A stretch of 64,000 nt of DNA, from assembly GCA_027924585.1 (NCBI GenBank), contig BSBM01000877.1, positions 7,751,501-7,815,500 of the forward strand. Direction: 5' to 3'. How positions within the stretch are numbered: position 1 is the first letter of the stretch; each line of letters starts with the position of its first letter. Position numbers and translations under genes: made by a program. The stretch is from Larix kaempferi. Its lineage: Eukaryota > Streptophyta > Pinopsida > Pinales > Pinaceae. Below, in pieces: positions 46,386-57,539 of the stretch. Below the pieces are notes generated by a model. That model saw nothing but the letters and a program-made list of their open reading frames with translations, made no database searches and was not told the DNA's origin.

Positions 46386-49179
46386 GAATGCCCCCCAAAG
46401 CAAGAAGCTGTTGAAATTGGACAAGTGAAATTCTTTGATAGAAGGAATGGCAATGGACTTGTCGGATGAAGGACGTTGCTGCAGTACAAATGACTTTGAA
46501 CTCATAGTCTCATATGACGTACAACATGGCTACCGACCAATACAATGCAGATCCATGGTAGTAATGACCGACTGAACACAATCATGGCTACTGGACACAA
46601 GCGTAGATCCATGATGAGATGATAACACAGCCATGACCAATACAAATGTGGATCCCTATGATATGACTCAATACAAACTCCATCCCAACCTGGGTAAAAC
46701 ATGACTCCCCAAGGTCTTCAAGATGAACCCGCAATGATACAAATCTATCCATGTGATTACAAATGTCTTGATGTCGAACATGGTAGAAACCACTTGATTA
46801 CCAATCATTGATGTATACCGTTAACAAATGTGAGGGAAATCACCATTAATGTCAATGATCCCCAAGGTATCATAGTACATATCACCAAGCGTGAATAAAT
46901 GAGTTGAAGTCGAATGCAAGATGAAATATTTTGATCAAGAGTCAATGATGTAAACTCATGTCGAAAGCGAGGTAACCTACCATTGAGGCATGCAGGGCCA
47001 AGGTACTTGGTTGGTTTCTAGATTTGATCCTCGGATGATGTGTTGAAGTCGACAAGGATGAATCCGTTGAAGGAGGGCCATGATGAATCCCCCATCATCG
47101 ACACGAAACATGACAAAGGATGTGTAGAGCAGATCGGATGGTACAGTGACATGCAAGACTGACTCAGAGTAGACCGACATGATGGAAGGTGTACTGACTG
47201 CAGATAATGAGTAGTGAGAGTATTCTTGAACATGGGCATGGCATGCCTTGGCAGTATTGACTTGACGAGTTATAGTACCAACTCCAAATGTAACTGATGA
47301 TGGAAGCATTCTTTGAATGACTCAAAGGAGTAACAAGACTCAGGAAATAGGTGAAACTTGAGGGCAAACGGATGATCCAAGTGTAGTATGAAAATGCAAA
47401 TGAGTGCCATGTTCAAGAAATGACTAGGTACTACCACTGATAAAGGGTGTAACATAAAATATTTCCTTTTCCCCATCATGAATGATGAGTGCCTCATGTG
47501 TTTTTTACGAGCTTGATGAGGGTAACCAGATGCTCTGTATAGCTCATCTCATAGATGAGTCCAATCCCAAACATTTTTCGAACCTGGGATAGGAGGGGTT
47601 CGTCCCATGATGGGCCCTTCAATGTGAAAATTTAACGAGTCCATAGAAGGTAAACTCGGTTGTCATTTCATGTTTAGAGAGTCTGAAAAGAACTAAAGAA
47701 GACTCCAACGGTCCTTTTTCGTAAAGTTAGCCTCATCACCTGAAAAAGGGTAAAACAACGCAGGAGAGGACTCTTCCAGTCATGATCGACTGGAGTATGC
47801 ATTTTTCGTAAATAGTGCCCCCTGGTCCGAAAAAGGGGTAAACTATCACCAGGGAGACGACCATTCAAATCCTTTTACAAGCGTGAACGAATCAATTTCG
47901 CTTGGCCGTATTTTCCTATTTTAGGAGTCTGAAAAGAGCTTAAAAAGGAATCCATGAACAACTTTGTCATGGTTATGACTGAGTACTACAAAGGAAAAAG
48001 TAAACTCGGCACAGTTCCTTTTCCGTAAATAGTCTGGCGAGGCCGGATAAAGTGATAAACCTATACTCGTTAGACACACCTTTTTACTCAATTTTTTAAC
48101 GAGCACGATAATGGTATCAAAAGCACTCGGAATCTTTTTCATATTTGAACCAGAGCACGAAAAAGTAAAAAGTAAGCTCAAACTACTTTCATGTTTCAAC
48201 CAGCACGAAAAGGTGAAAAGTAAGCTTAAATGCCATCTTACTATTTTTAACGAGCTCAAAGATAGGTTGGAAAAATGCTCATGATGTCTGCTTCATTTTT
48301 TAATGAGCTTGTAACAGAAAATGAACTATGCTCGGGATAATATTCATGGTTTAATGAGCTTGAAACCTCAAAAAGTAAAGTATGCTCGAAAATGTTCCCA
48401 ATGGTGAACTTTTTCCCAACATGGCATCCAAAGGTTGGTGTGTGCCCCCAACATGATTGCTAGAAGTAAGGGACTTATCTCTAACATGATGTGGAGAGGC
48501 GATCGAGTTGACTTCAACATAACTTCTAGAGGTTGAAGACATGCCCCCCAAGCTTCATTTCATTCGCTTAAGGCATAGGCAGATGAAAAGAAGGTTCAGG
48601 TACTAAGTCTACGAGAAGACTCGACTCAAAGGGAAAAAAGTTGTTTCATTTTTTAACAAGCTTGACACAGAAAGGGAACTATGCTCACGAAGCTGGTCTC
48701 ATTTTTATGCAAACTTGAAACCAAAGGTAAACTATGCTTGGGTGGTATATTCCATTTTTTAACGAGCTTGGAATCGAAGACTAATCTGTGCTCAAACTAC
48801 TGGTTTCATTTTTTAATGAGCTTGAAGCCAAAGGTAAACTCTGCTCAAGGTTAAGGCCCATTGATGGGTTCCTTCCCAACATGATTCCCAAAGGTTGGTA
48901 AATGCCCCTAGCATGATTTCTAGTGGCTTAACATGGTAGTGTTCCCTCAACATGATTGCTGATGGTACGACATGTGGCATGCCCCCTAAGCTTCATTCGT
49001 CTGAAAATACTGCTTGCTAACCCAACTACCAACCTGGATACTAATATTAAAATGTTCACCAAGGGGGGAAAACGAGAATCAGATGAAATGAAGGTTCAAG
49101 TTATAACTCTAGCGAGATACTCGAACCGATGGGAGGAAGATCTATTTCATTTTTACGTAAGCTTGAGATAGACAATAAG
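46386..49179 (-). repeat. Element C 3' region, copy 1, minisatellite-rich
   Basis: Non-coding. The first 1.6 kb matches 53588-55150 at roughly 90% or more by eye (polypurine tract, AATGGCAATGGACTTGTCGG, ACCTGGGTAAA). From about 48080 to 48870 a degenerate unit recurs about every 50-100 bases: CATTTTTTAACGAGCTTGAA followed by CCAAAGGTAAACTATGCTC. Hypervariable tandem repeats just before the 3' LTR are published for Tat/Ogre-like plant elements. No ORF here has a motif. Confidence 0.75.
48793..49179. repeat. Repeat A (387 bp), copy left of element E
   Basis: It begins CAAACTACTGGTTTC and ends GAGATAGACAATAAG. It is repeated at 52349-52736 with few changes, so element E is flanked on both sides by the same 390-bp sequence. 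Confidence 0.9.
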
Positions 49180-49987
49180 TGAAAATCCTCACAGCAGATC
49201 TAAGAGATGATGTATACCTCACAAGAAAGTAATTGATTAAGCAAGAAAATAGAAGAAGAGTGGTCAATGCAGTATAATGAGAAACAGAATAATAATACAG
49301 TAGAACTCAGATAGAAGCAAAAATACTTCACACACACTAGTTAATTAATCACAATATGGACAAATAAATAGTACAATGCATGAGGATTCCAATGCCTAAG
49401 GTGGAAATTCGAACTAGCCTTCATGGAGTGATCAAAGGATCACTGGAGTGTCATCGGAGTACAACTGGTAGTCTATCTCATCATCGGTGGAGTCATCAAT
49501 GCACAAGTAACTGTCAACTATCAATCAAACTGAGTCTAACTGAGTGTGGTAGGTGTAACTGAATGTAACTAGCACATGGAGACACTAATTGAATGAAGGA
49601 GGATCAGTGGAGGGCGCATGAGGATCTAATTGGAGTCAGAACAGGTAGTCATGTCTCATTGGAGGTCAATTGGAGTGATAACAGCAATGAGGAGTCAGTT
49701 TGGCCTCAAATCAAGGAAAGATTGGTGGCTAACTGAAGTAAACTAGACTGGTAGGTGAGAAAGGCGCCCTTCTCATGCAGCAGGTGAAAGGAGGGCACAT
49801 GACAGGCTAGGAGGGTTAAAACTGAGTGGAAGGAAGCTCGGGGGCTAGCTAACTGAGGGCTAGGTGCTGGGACTGATGACTGGAATGCATGCAAATGCAT
49901 GCAAACCCTAAAAGTGCATGCATGACTGAAAATGTAAATGATCAAAATACTGGTGGGACTAGGATAGAGTATAGGAATATCCTAACA
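49180..49987 (-). repeat. 3' LTR of element E
   Basis: About 808 bp; plus-strand left end TGAAAATCCTCACAG, right end ATATCCTAACA. It contains repeated GGAGTCA/GGAGTGT phrases and the motif GAAAGGCGCCCTTCTC. Confidence 0.88.
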
Positions 49988-50174
49988 CCCCCCCTTAATC
50001 CATCCTGGGCCCTGGTAACTAAGACTAAAGGTCACCCAATACAATGAATAATAACAATCAATAAACCAAGGAAGTGGGGAAAATTTCATGGGAAAAATAC
50101 CCCCCCCCTAAAAATAGACTGTAAGGCACACATAAAAAATAAATGCTCCAAACTCAAGCAGGTGTGATGCTTGG

Positions 50175-51392
50175 TCATATGTCTGGAGGTATCTTCTTCT
50201 TGGGAAGAAGTGGATCATACTCAAAAAGCATGTGCTTGTACTTGCTCTTCAGATCGAATGTGATGAGAACAAATCCAAAAGTATGAGGATGATCTTTGAA
50301 CCTGTGATTCGAATCAATTGAGGTAGGATAAAAAACATGAATATGCAGATAGTATTTTGTCTTCTCCTTCGAACCATCATGGGTGAGATTATGCCAAAAA
50401 GAACCATCAAATAATAATGATTGCTTGAAATCCAAATCAGATTTAAGACTTGAAGAATAGTTTCTTGAGATCTCCTTTGAACCAGCACGGGTGAGATCAA
50501 AACTATCATATGCATGAGAAATTATCCCAAGTAGTAATTGCTTAGAATCCAAATTAGATCCAATACTTGAATCATGGTTTCTTGAAATCTCCTTTGAACC
50601 ATGAGAGGTGAGATCAAAACCAGTAAATGCATGAGAGATTATCTCAAGCAAATGGCAATGGTTTCTTGAGATCTCCTTTGAATCATAAGAGGTGAGATCA
50701 AAACCATTAGATGCATGAGAAATTATCCCAAGCGGGTGGCAATGGCCATATTCTTCAATAACCTTCTGAAAGCATGGAATAATGATCATATAGTAGTAAA
50801 TAAGAGGTGATTGCTTGAGGAGAGAGAATGCATTACCTCCAATAGCTGATTTTTCCTCCGAAATAATCATGTGATCATGATTGAAACCAACAGACTCTGG
50901 TGCAAGAGAGGATTTAGGACCTTCTGCAATATCTAGAGTGTGAGCTGGCTCATAAAGAGAAGAAAGTTGGAGCATGAGTGTAGAATATGCAAGTTCTTTG
51001 TGGACAACTTCAATATGAGATGATACGGGTTCATGATCTGAGAGACCATCAAGGGGAGCGAATGCATCACTTTGCTTGTTCTTGAAAGGGTTTGGACCAA
51101 TTCCTTCATTCTGTCTGTTTAATATTTCATCCAGGTGAGCCCATAAATCTTTTGGAGTTTCAACAACATCAAGGTATTGGTATTGGAATATCATGTATTT
51201 AGGCAAAGAAAGCATTATTGCTCCAAAGGCTCCATAACCTTTATTTAACCAATCAATCTTCTCTTCAAAGGATTTGAACTCTCTTTCAAAATGACAATCA
51301 AAGAGATCATGGCTCTTCAAGTGTGTTATCATTCTGGGTTTCCATTCATCATAGTTGAATGGAGAAAGATGAGTAATTCCTGATGAATACAT
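50175..51392 (-). CDS. Element E Gag with internal C-terminal repeats
   Basis: 405 codons from ATG 51392 to TGA 50175, uninterrupted. Residues 1-105 resemble copia-type Gag (UBN2/DUF4219): FNYDEWKPRMITHLKSHDLF, DWLNKGYGAFGAIMLSLPKY, VVETPKDLWAHLDEILNRQN. No zinc knuckle is visible. Residues about 220-370 contain three to four units built on LGIISHA..GFDLTS..SKEISRNH, 20-45 residues apart, ending with a divergent WHNLTHDGSKEKTKYY. These repeats match no domain I know. The intact frame amid dead elements suggests recent amplification or constraint. It lies between primer binding site and polypurine tract, as expected for gag. Confidence 0.8.
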   Translation of the reverse strand: MYSSGITHLSPFNYDEWKPRMITHLKSHDLFDCHFEREFKSFEEKIDWLNKGYGAFGAIMLSLPKYMIFQYQYLDVVETPKDLWAHLDEILNRQNEGIGPNPFKNKQSDAFAPLDGLSDHEPVSSHIEVVHKELAYSTLMLQLSSLYEPAHTLDIAEGPKSSLAPESVGFNHDHMIISEEKSAIGGNAFSLLKQSPLIYYYMIIIPCFQKVIEEYGHCHPLGIISHASNGFDLTSYDSKEISRNHCHLLEIISHAFTGFDLTSHGSKEISRNHDSSIGSNLDSKQLLLGIISHAYDSFDLTRAGSKEISRNYSSSLKSDLDFKQSLLFDGSFWHNLTHDGSKEKTKYYLHIHVFYPTSIDSNHRFKDHPHTFGFVLITFDLKSKYKHMLFEYDPLLPKKKIPPDI

Positions 51393-51547
51393 AGAAGCTG
51401 TAGAAGACCTGCAAAAACAATAGAGAATATCTGCAACTGCTACTGCTGCAAAAATGCAGAAACTGCTGCACTCGAAATATGGATAATAACCTGCAAAAAA
51501 TTCTCAGGAATGGAGATAAACAATACTCTCAACATGCTATGATACCA

Positions 51548-52348
51548 TGCAAAAATCCTCACAGCAGATCTAAGAGATGATGTATACCTCACAAGAAATT
51601 AATTGATTAAGCAAGAAAATAGAAGAAGAATGGTCAATGGGGTATAATGAGCAACAGAATAATAATACACTAGAACTCAGATAGAAGAAAAAATACTTCA
51701 CACACACTAGTTAATTAATCATAATATGGACAAATAAATAGTACAATGCATGAAGATTCGGATGCCTGAGATGGCAATTCGAATTAGCCTTCCTTGAGTG
51801 ATCAACGGATCACTGGTGTGTCATCGGAGCACAACTAGTAGTCTATCTCATCATCGGTGGAGTCATCAATGCATAAGTAATTGTCAACTGTCAGTAAAAC
51901 TGATTCTAACTGAGTGTGGTAGGTGTAAATGAATGTAACTGGCACATGGAGACACTAACTGAATGAAGGAGGATCAGTGGAGGGTACATGAGGAGATAAC
52001 TAGAGTCAGAACAGGTAGTCATGTCTCATCGGAGGTCAATCAGAGTGATAACAACAGTGAGGAGTCAGTCTAGCCTCAAATCAAGGAAAGACTGTTGGCT
52101 AATTGAAGTAAACTGGACTGGTAGGTGAGAAAGGCGCCCTTCTCATGCAGTAGGTGAAAGGAGGGCGCATGACAGGCTAGGAGGGATGAAACTGAGTGGA
52201 AGGAAGCTCCCGGGGCTAGCTAACTGAGGGCTAGGTGCTGGGATTGATGACTGGAATGCATGCAAACCCTAAAAGTGCATGCATGACTGAAAATGTAAAT
52301 GATCAAAATACTGGTGGGACTAGGATGGAGTATAGGAATATCCTAACA
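51548..52348 (-). repeat. 5' LTR of element E
   Basis: Plus-strand left end TGCAAAAATCCTCAC, right end ATATCCTAACA; about 801 bp with scattered substitutions against 49180-49987. The primer binding site is immediately left of it. Confidence 0.88.
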
Positions 52349-52736
52349 CAAACTACTGGTTTCATTTTTTAACGCGCTTGAAGCCAAAGGTAAACTCTGC
52401 TCAACGTTAAGGCCCATTGACGGATTCCTTCCCAACATGATGCCCAAAGGTTGGTAAATGCCCCCAGCATGATTGCTAGTGGCTTAACATGGTAGTGTTC
52501 CCTCAACATGATTGCTGATAGTACGACATGTGGCATGCCCCCCAAGCTTCATTCGTCTAAAAATACTGCTTGTTAACCCAACTACCAACCTAGCTACTAA
52601 TATGAAAATGTTCACCAAGGGGGGGGAAACGAGAATCAGATGAAATGAAGGTTCAAGTTCTAACTCTAGCGAGAGACTCGAACCGATGGGAGGAAGATCT
52701 ATTTCATTTTTACGTAAGCTTGAGATAGACAATAAG
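52349..52736. repeat. Repeat A, copy right of element E
   Basis: Matches 48793-49179 (CAAACTACTGG to GACAATAAG). It is followed by a third, partial E LTR, showing that this copy also once bordered an E element. Confidence 0.9.
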
Positions 52737-52963
52737 TGAAAATCCTCACAGCAGATCTAAGAGATAATGTATACCTCACAATAAAGTAATTGATTAAGCA
52801 AGAAAATAGAAGAAGAGTGGTCAATGCAGTATAATGAGAAACAAAATAATAATACAGTAGAACTCAGATAGAAGAAAAAATACTTCACACACACTAGTTA
52901 ATTAATCACAGTATGGACAAATAAATAGTACAATGCATGAGGATTCGAATGCCTAAGGTGGAA
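52737..52963 (-). repeat. Third E LTR fragment, cut at a microhomology junction
   Basis: TGAAAATCCTCACAGC to GAATGCCTAAGGTGGAA matches the first 227 bp of 49180-49987. It is then joined to C LTR sequence; GGTGGAAA is shared by both partners at the joint, a sign of microhomology-mediated or illegitimate joining. A 49-bp local duplication of GGTGGAAAGCATTTATATTA follows. Confidence 0.88.
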
Positions 52964-53587
52964 AGCATTTATATTATGCAATAATATCAACACAACAATA
53001 TTGGTGGAAAGCATTTATATTACTGTAAATATAGGAAAAGTACATAGAAAAGAATGACTACAACCAGAGCTTAACGTAGCAGTCCTTCTCCATCCAAGCC
53101 AATGCCATATCCTCCCAAGGAAGTATGAGTCTCCCAATGGATGAGTAGAGATCTCTCCAAGATGATTTCACCAACAAGTAGACACTATAGACTTCCTCCC
53201 TTTGGAGAGGGGTAGAGCTTCACTTATATAGGACTAAGTGGATAGGGTATGGATAGGATAGATTGAGATATGATAGGAGAGAGATAGGAGATCCTCCCAG
53301 GAGGTTAGGAACCGAGTGCCATCTCTCCCAAGAGATCAGGGATAAAGATCCAAGTCAGCAGGCTTCGAGAATGGGCTCGAAGAAGCTATTTTTTCCTATT
53401 AATTGACATCATCGCACCCTGCAAGAGAGGAAGATGCGACGTCGCAGGATGCATGAGTGCAGCCTGTGACAACCTCTCAAAACCTAGCATGAATGCAATG
53501 GAATCTCTTCTAAGTTAATGACTTATCCAATGATACTTTAGGGATGTATACATTGAATCTCTTGATGGTAGGATTTTAGGTGTAACA
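52958..53587 (-). repeat. Internal LTR copy of element C (truncated)
   Basis: Matches about 45805-46385 of the complete LTR and ends (plus strand) at GTGTAACA, followed by the polypurine tract GAATGCCCCCC. It lacks the terminal 300 bp toward the left. The palindrome TGCGACGTCGCA is at 53435-53446. Confidence 0.88.
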
Positions 53588-55190
53588 GAATGCCCCCCAA
53601 AGCATGAAGCTACTGAAAAATTGGATAGGTGAAATGCTTTAACAGAAGGAATGGCAATGACTTGTCGGACGAAGGATGCTGCTGCAGTACAACTGACTCT
53701 GAGTACATAGTATCATATGTCGTACAACATGGATGATGACCAATAAAATCCATATCCATGGTAGTAATGACTGACTGAACACAATCATGGCTACTAGACA
53801 CAAGCGTAGATCCATGATGAGATGATAACATAGACACGACCAATACAAATGTGGATTTGTGCGATATGACTCAATACAAACTCCATCCCAACCTGGGTAA
53901 ACATAACTCCCCGGGGTATTCAAGTTGAACCCGCAATGATACGAATCTATCCATGTGATTACAAATGTCTTGACATCGAACATGGTAAAAACCACTTGAT
54001 TACTGGTCATTGATGTATACCATTAACAAGTGCGAGGGAAATCACCATTAATGTCAATGATCCCCAAGGTATCACAGTACATATCACCAAGCGTGAATAA
54101 ATGAGTTGAACTCGAACGCAAGATGAAATATTTTGATCAAGAGTCAATGATGTAAACTCATGTCAAAAGCGAGGTAACCTGCCATTGAGGCATACAGGGC
54201 CAAGGTACTTGGTTGGTTTCTAGATTCGATCCTCAGATGATGTGTTGAAGTCGACAAGGATGAATCCATCGAAGGAGGGCCATGATGAATCCCCCATCAA
54301 CGACATGAAACATGACAAAGGATGTGTAGAGCAGATCAGATGGTACAATGACATGCAAGACTGACTCAAAGTAGATCAACATGATGGAAGGTGTACTGAT
54401 TGCAGATAATGAGTAGTGAGAGTATTCTTGAAGATGGGCATGGCATGCCTTGACAGTATTGACTCGATGAGTTATGGTACCAACTCCTAATGCAATTGAT
54501 GATGGAAGCGTTCTTTGAATGACTCAAAGGAGTAACAAGACTCAGGAAATAGGTGAAACTCGAGGACAAACAGATGATCCAAGTGCATTATGCAAATGCA
54601 AATGAGTGCCATGTTCAAGAAATGATTAGGTACTGCCACTGATAAAGGGTGTATCATAAAAGATTTCATTTTTCCCCATCATGAACGATGAGTGCCTCAT
54701 GTGTTTTTTACGAGCTTGATGAGGGTAACTAGATGCTCGGTATAGCTCATCTCATAAATGAGTCCAATCCCAAATATTTTTCGAACCTAGGATAGGAGGG
54801 GTTCGTCCCATGGAGGGCCCTTCAATGTGAAAATTTAACGAGTCCATAGAAGGAAAATTCGGTCGTCATTTCATGTTTAGAGAGTCTGAAAAGAACTAAA
54901 GAAGAATCCAACGGTCCTTTTTCATAAAGTTAGCCTCATCGCCCGAAAAATGGTAAAACAATGTGAGAGAGGACTCTTCCAGTCATGATTGGCTGGAGTA
55001 TACCTTTTTTGTAAGTAGTGCCCCCTGGTCCGAAAAAGGGGTAAACTATCACCAGGAAGATGACCATTCAAATTCTTTAACAAGCATGAACGCGACAAGT
55101 TCGCTTGGCAATATTTTTCGTATTTCTAGAGCCTGAAAAGAGCTTAAAGATAGACTCCAGTGGGGTTCCTTTTCCGTAGGAGTTTAACGA
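53588..55190 (-). repeat. Element C 3' region, copy 2
   Basis: Near-duplicate of 46386 to about 47960, starting with the polypurine tract next to the internal LTR. It is non-coding. It diverges from copy 1 after about 55150, so it lacks the minisatellite block of copy 1. Confidence 0.82.
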
Positions 55191-55199
55191 GCCCGGAAA

Positions 55200-55957
55200 G
55201 GTGATTATCATTAAATAATTACAAGAAAGAACAAAGAGTAAGCTAATTATCATTAAATAATTACAATCTAATGAATGAAAATATAATGAAAAAATACACA
55301 AGGGGTGTTCATACCTGAGATGATGGTTGCAACGCAAAAGCAGCGTAAAACGACACTTAATGACTCCTGCACACTCAAAAACTAGGTCAAATAGTCAACC
55401 AGGTGTTCAAACGTCATAAAAAATGATTTAAACTATAGAAAATGACCTAAAGGCATCAAATATTTGAAAAAAGAATATTCCTTTCTATTTATAAATAGAA
55501 ACAAAAACCAAATATAGTCACCATTGTTTCATTTGCCAAATTTAGGAGGAGAAGTGCCATTTGGAGCCAAAACTTCACTTGTCGATTCCGGGAGCTACGA
55601 GCAACCATTTCACCAGCCGTCTGGAGCAGGTAACTCTCAATTTCATCCAGCATAATTGTAGTGGTTTACATTTTTTATTTTGGTCCACTTCTTTTGGGTT
55701 TTATCTTGGTTTGTGAAGGGCCATTGCGTCCTCGGGTCGTCGCAGTTCACCCTTTCGGGAACTGCGACGATACTGAGTCGTCGCAAGGCTTGTAACGATG
55801 GACTGCGACGACATCGCACTGTTAGCAATAATCGGGTGTGACGGTGGAAACGTCCAGCCCCAAACACAAACCCTGCCCAAAAAAAAAAACTTTAAGTGGT
55901 TGAAGTGAGTATTAACAATGTTTAAACTCTCCTTTTGGCAGGTTACAAGCAGCCAAA
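55200..55957 (+). promoter_or_regulatory. Putative promoter and leader of the antisense ORF
   Basis: On the plus strand a TATA-like CTATTTATAAATAGA lies at about 55485-55499. A possible 5' leader is followed by a donor-like GCAG|GTAACTC (about 55630) and an acceptor-like CCTTTTGGCAG (55941) 17 bases before the ATG at 55958. TAATTATCATTAAATAATTA is duplicated at about 55205 and 55240. These signals are inferred by eye only. Confidence 0.4.
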
Positions 55958-56811
55958 ATGGTCTTGGAGTGGCGTGAACGGGAGCATGAGGTAGATGATA
56001 TGCAAATCGTAAATGATCCATTATGTGTGACGGTGCTGAGGAATTGTGGTATTCTAAAGTTCTTCGAGATCCAGGGCATGAGAGCCCAAATCCCCCTACT
56101 GATGCATATGCTTAGATGTTCGGATGCGGCTCAGCAATATTTTGTGATCAGCGAGCACGTACTTACTATAGAGGTCGTGGACATCTACTTTCTGATTGGA
56201 TTGTCCCAGAGGGGGGACAATGTGTTCCTTACTAGATCACGGGGAAGTGATCAGACTGTGGATGACCTGATCCTAAAGCACTGCATTCCTCTCTCTCGTG
56301 CTTCTAGTAGGAAGATTCCCATAAAATATGTACGAGAGATTCTGTTGCATGCCATTCTTTTCACCATTACGAGGATAGCAGGGAGTCAGGATCCTCACTT
56401 GGATACTCGGTCTCATATGCTATATGCGGAGGACTGTATGTCTCCAAAGATCTTCAACTAGTGCGATGGACTCCTCGCGAACATTCGAGCTTAGCTGACA
56501 AAGTGTCAGTGGGGAGATCTCAAACAGTTCGGATATGGGTCGATAGTGATCTCGTTTCTCTTGGAGCAAGTTCCCCTTCTGTGCCCGCATGTGTCGTTGG
56601 ATGACAGGGATCCTAAGGATCCTCACATGGCTAGATGGATAGAGGTGATGGCCCGAAATGGTGGGGGCCCTATCATCTCATATGGTGCTGAGTTCTTCAG
56701 TTGGCTAGAGGGCTAGTTGCTTATGGTAGAGGATTACCCATACAACGGTACAGACTACAGAGATGACCCAGACTTGGAACTGCCTAAGGGAGCAACATGG
56801 GGAGACATAGG
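55958..56811 (+). pseudogene. Plant-mobile-domain-like ORF, antisense within element C
   Basis: Opposite strand to the rest of C. From ATG 55958: EIQGMRAQIPLLMHMLRC, FVISEHVLTIEVVDIYFLIG, IPIKYVREILLHAILFTITR, then (after TAG 56459) KQFGYGSIVISFLLEQVPLL, DPHMARWIEVMARNGGGPII, YNGTDYRDDPDLELPKGATW. Three amber stops (56459, about 56492, 56714) make it a pseudogene. The pattern matches plant mobile domain (aminotransferase-like) proteins. It ends at a donor-like GACATAG|GTAAGAAC (56811), suggesting another exon. Antisense extra ORFs between pol and the 3' LTR are published for Tat-lineage elements; their role is unknown. Confidence 0.7.
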
Positions 56812-56998
56812 TAAGAACAATAACCCTTGTACTTTTAGTTTCGTATATTTATGATTTTTTTTGTTATAGTGCTGACGAGTTAACAACATGTGTGTGCATA
56901 TGTGGGCCCCATACGAATGGTGTGATCTTGTTTATGTGTTTTCTTATAAAATGAGTTATTTACATGTTATGTCTACTTTTAACATTTCATAAATATGC

Positions 56999-57400
56999 TT
57001 ATGTGTGTGCAATGTACCAATCTAAGATGAAGTTGGCCATAGAGTCGGCAACTATGTTAACATCTCGTGGAATGTGCAGGTACTGAATGGAATCAAAGGA
57101 CCTTTCCAGAAATTGGACTCGTATATAGAGACGGAGTAAGGTGGGATCGCGGATGGCATAGACTCGGTTAAGATGAGATACCACTAGTTGAGAATCCAAG
57201 TGGATGACAACATGGTCCATACCCAAAGAAATAACGTCATTTAGGGTTCCAATGACTGCTTGATATTTTGCAGCATTGTTGGTCGCGAAAACTAGACACA
57301 TCCCCCCTGAGTTGATGAGTTCTCCAGTAGGTGAATAGAGTACCCAGGCTGCCGAAGCAAGGTTATAGGTATGCCGGCTGGCATTTTCCGTGAATCCGTA
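56999..57400 (-). pseudogene. Second (archaeal-type) RNase H downstream of integrase
   Basis: FTENASRHTYNLASAAWVLY begins the fold, then ATNNAAKYQAVIGTL, HVVIHLDSQLVVSHLNRVYA and RDVNIVADSMANFILDW. Catalytic positions: the first D is not visible, the usual NNAAEY glutamate is K here, and the HLDSQLV and VADS aspartates remain. A second RNase H is an established feature of Tat elements. Here it lies as a separate frame after the end of integrase (about 57540), not between RT and integrase. Confidence 0.78.
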
Positions 57401-57539
57401 TCACGTTGCCATCTGCACACACAGACAAAACATGGTATAACAAACGAAACAAGATCTAAACATGCAACAAATCAAAGCGTCACACCACACAAAAACACAC
57501 ACACGCCATGTACAATATATACAAAAGTACTTATGTGTG

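Larger units (their letters stand above)
49180..52348 (-). mobile_element. Element E: gag-only LTR element (TR-GAG-like)
   Basis: LTRs at 49180-49987 and 51548-52348. On the minus strand they start TGTTAGGATATTCC and end near TTTTGCA. The primer binding site is TGGTATCATAGCA (51547-51535), a variant of the iMet type. The polypurine tract TTAAGGGGGGG is at 49998-49988. The only long ORF is a 405-codon Gag. Terminal-repeat retrotransposons with only a GAG domain are known in plants (TR-GAG). It must be mobilised by another element's enzymes, if at all. Confidence 0.88.

Noticed and set aside
49380-49562. 60-codon ORF in the E LTR
   Set aside because: Lies fully in LTR sequence, is repeated imperfectly in the other LTR and is not conserved in frame.
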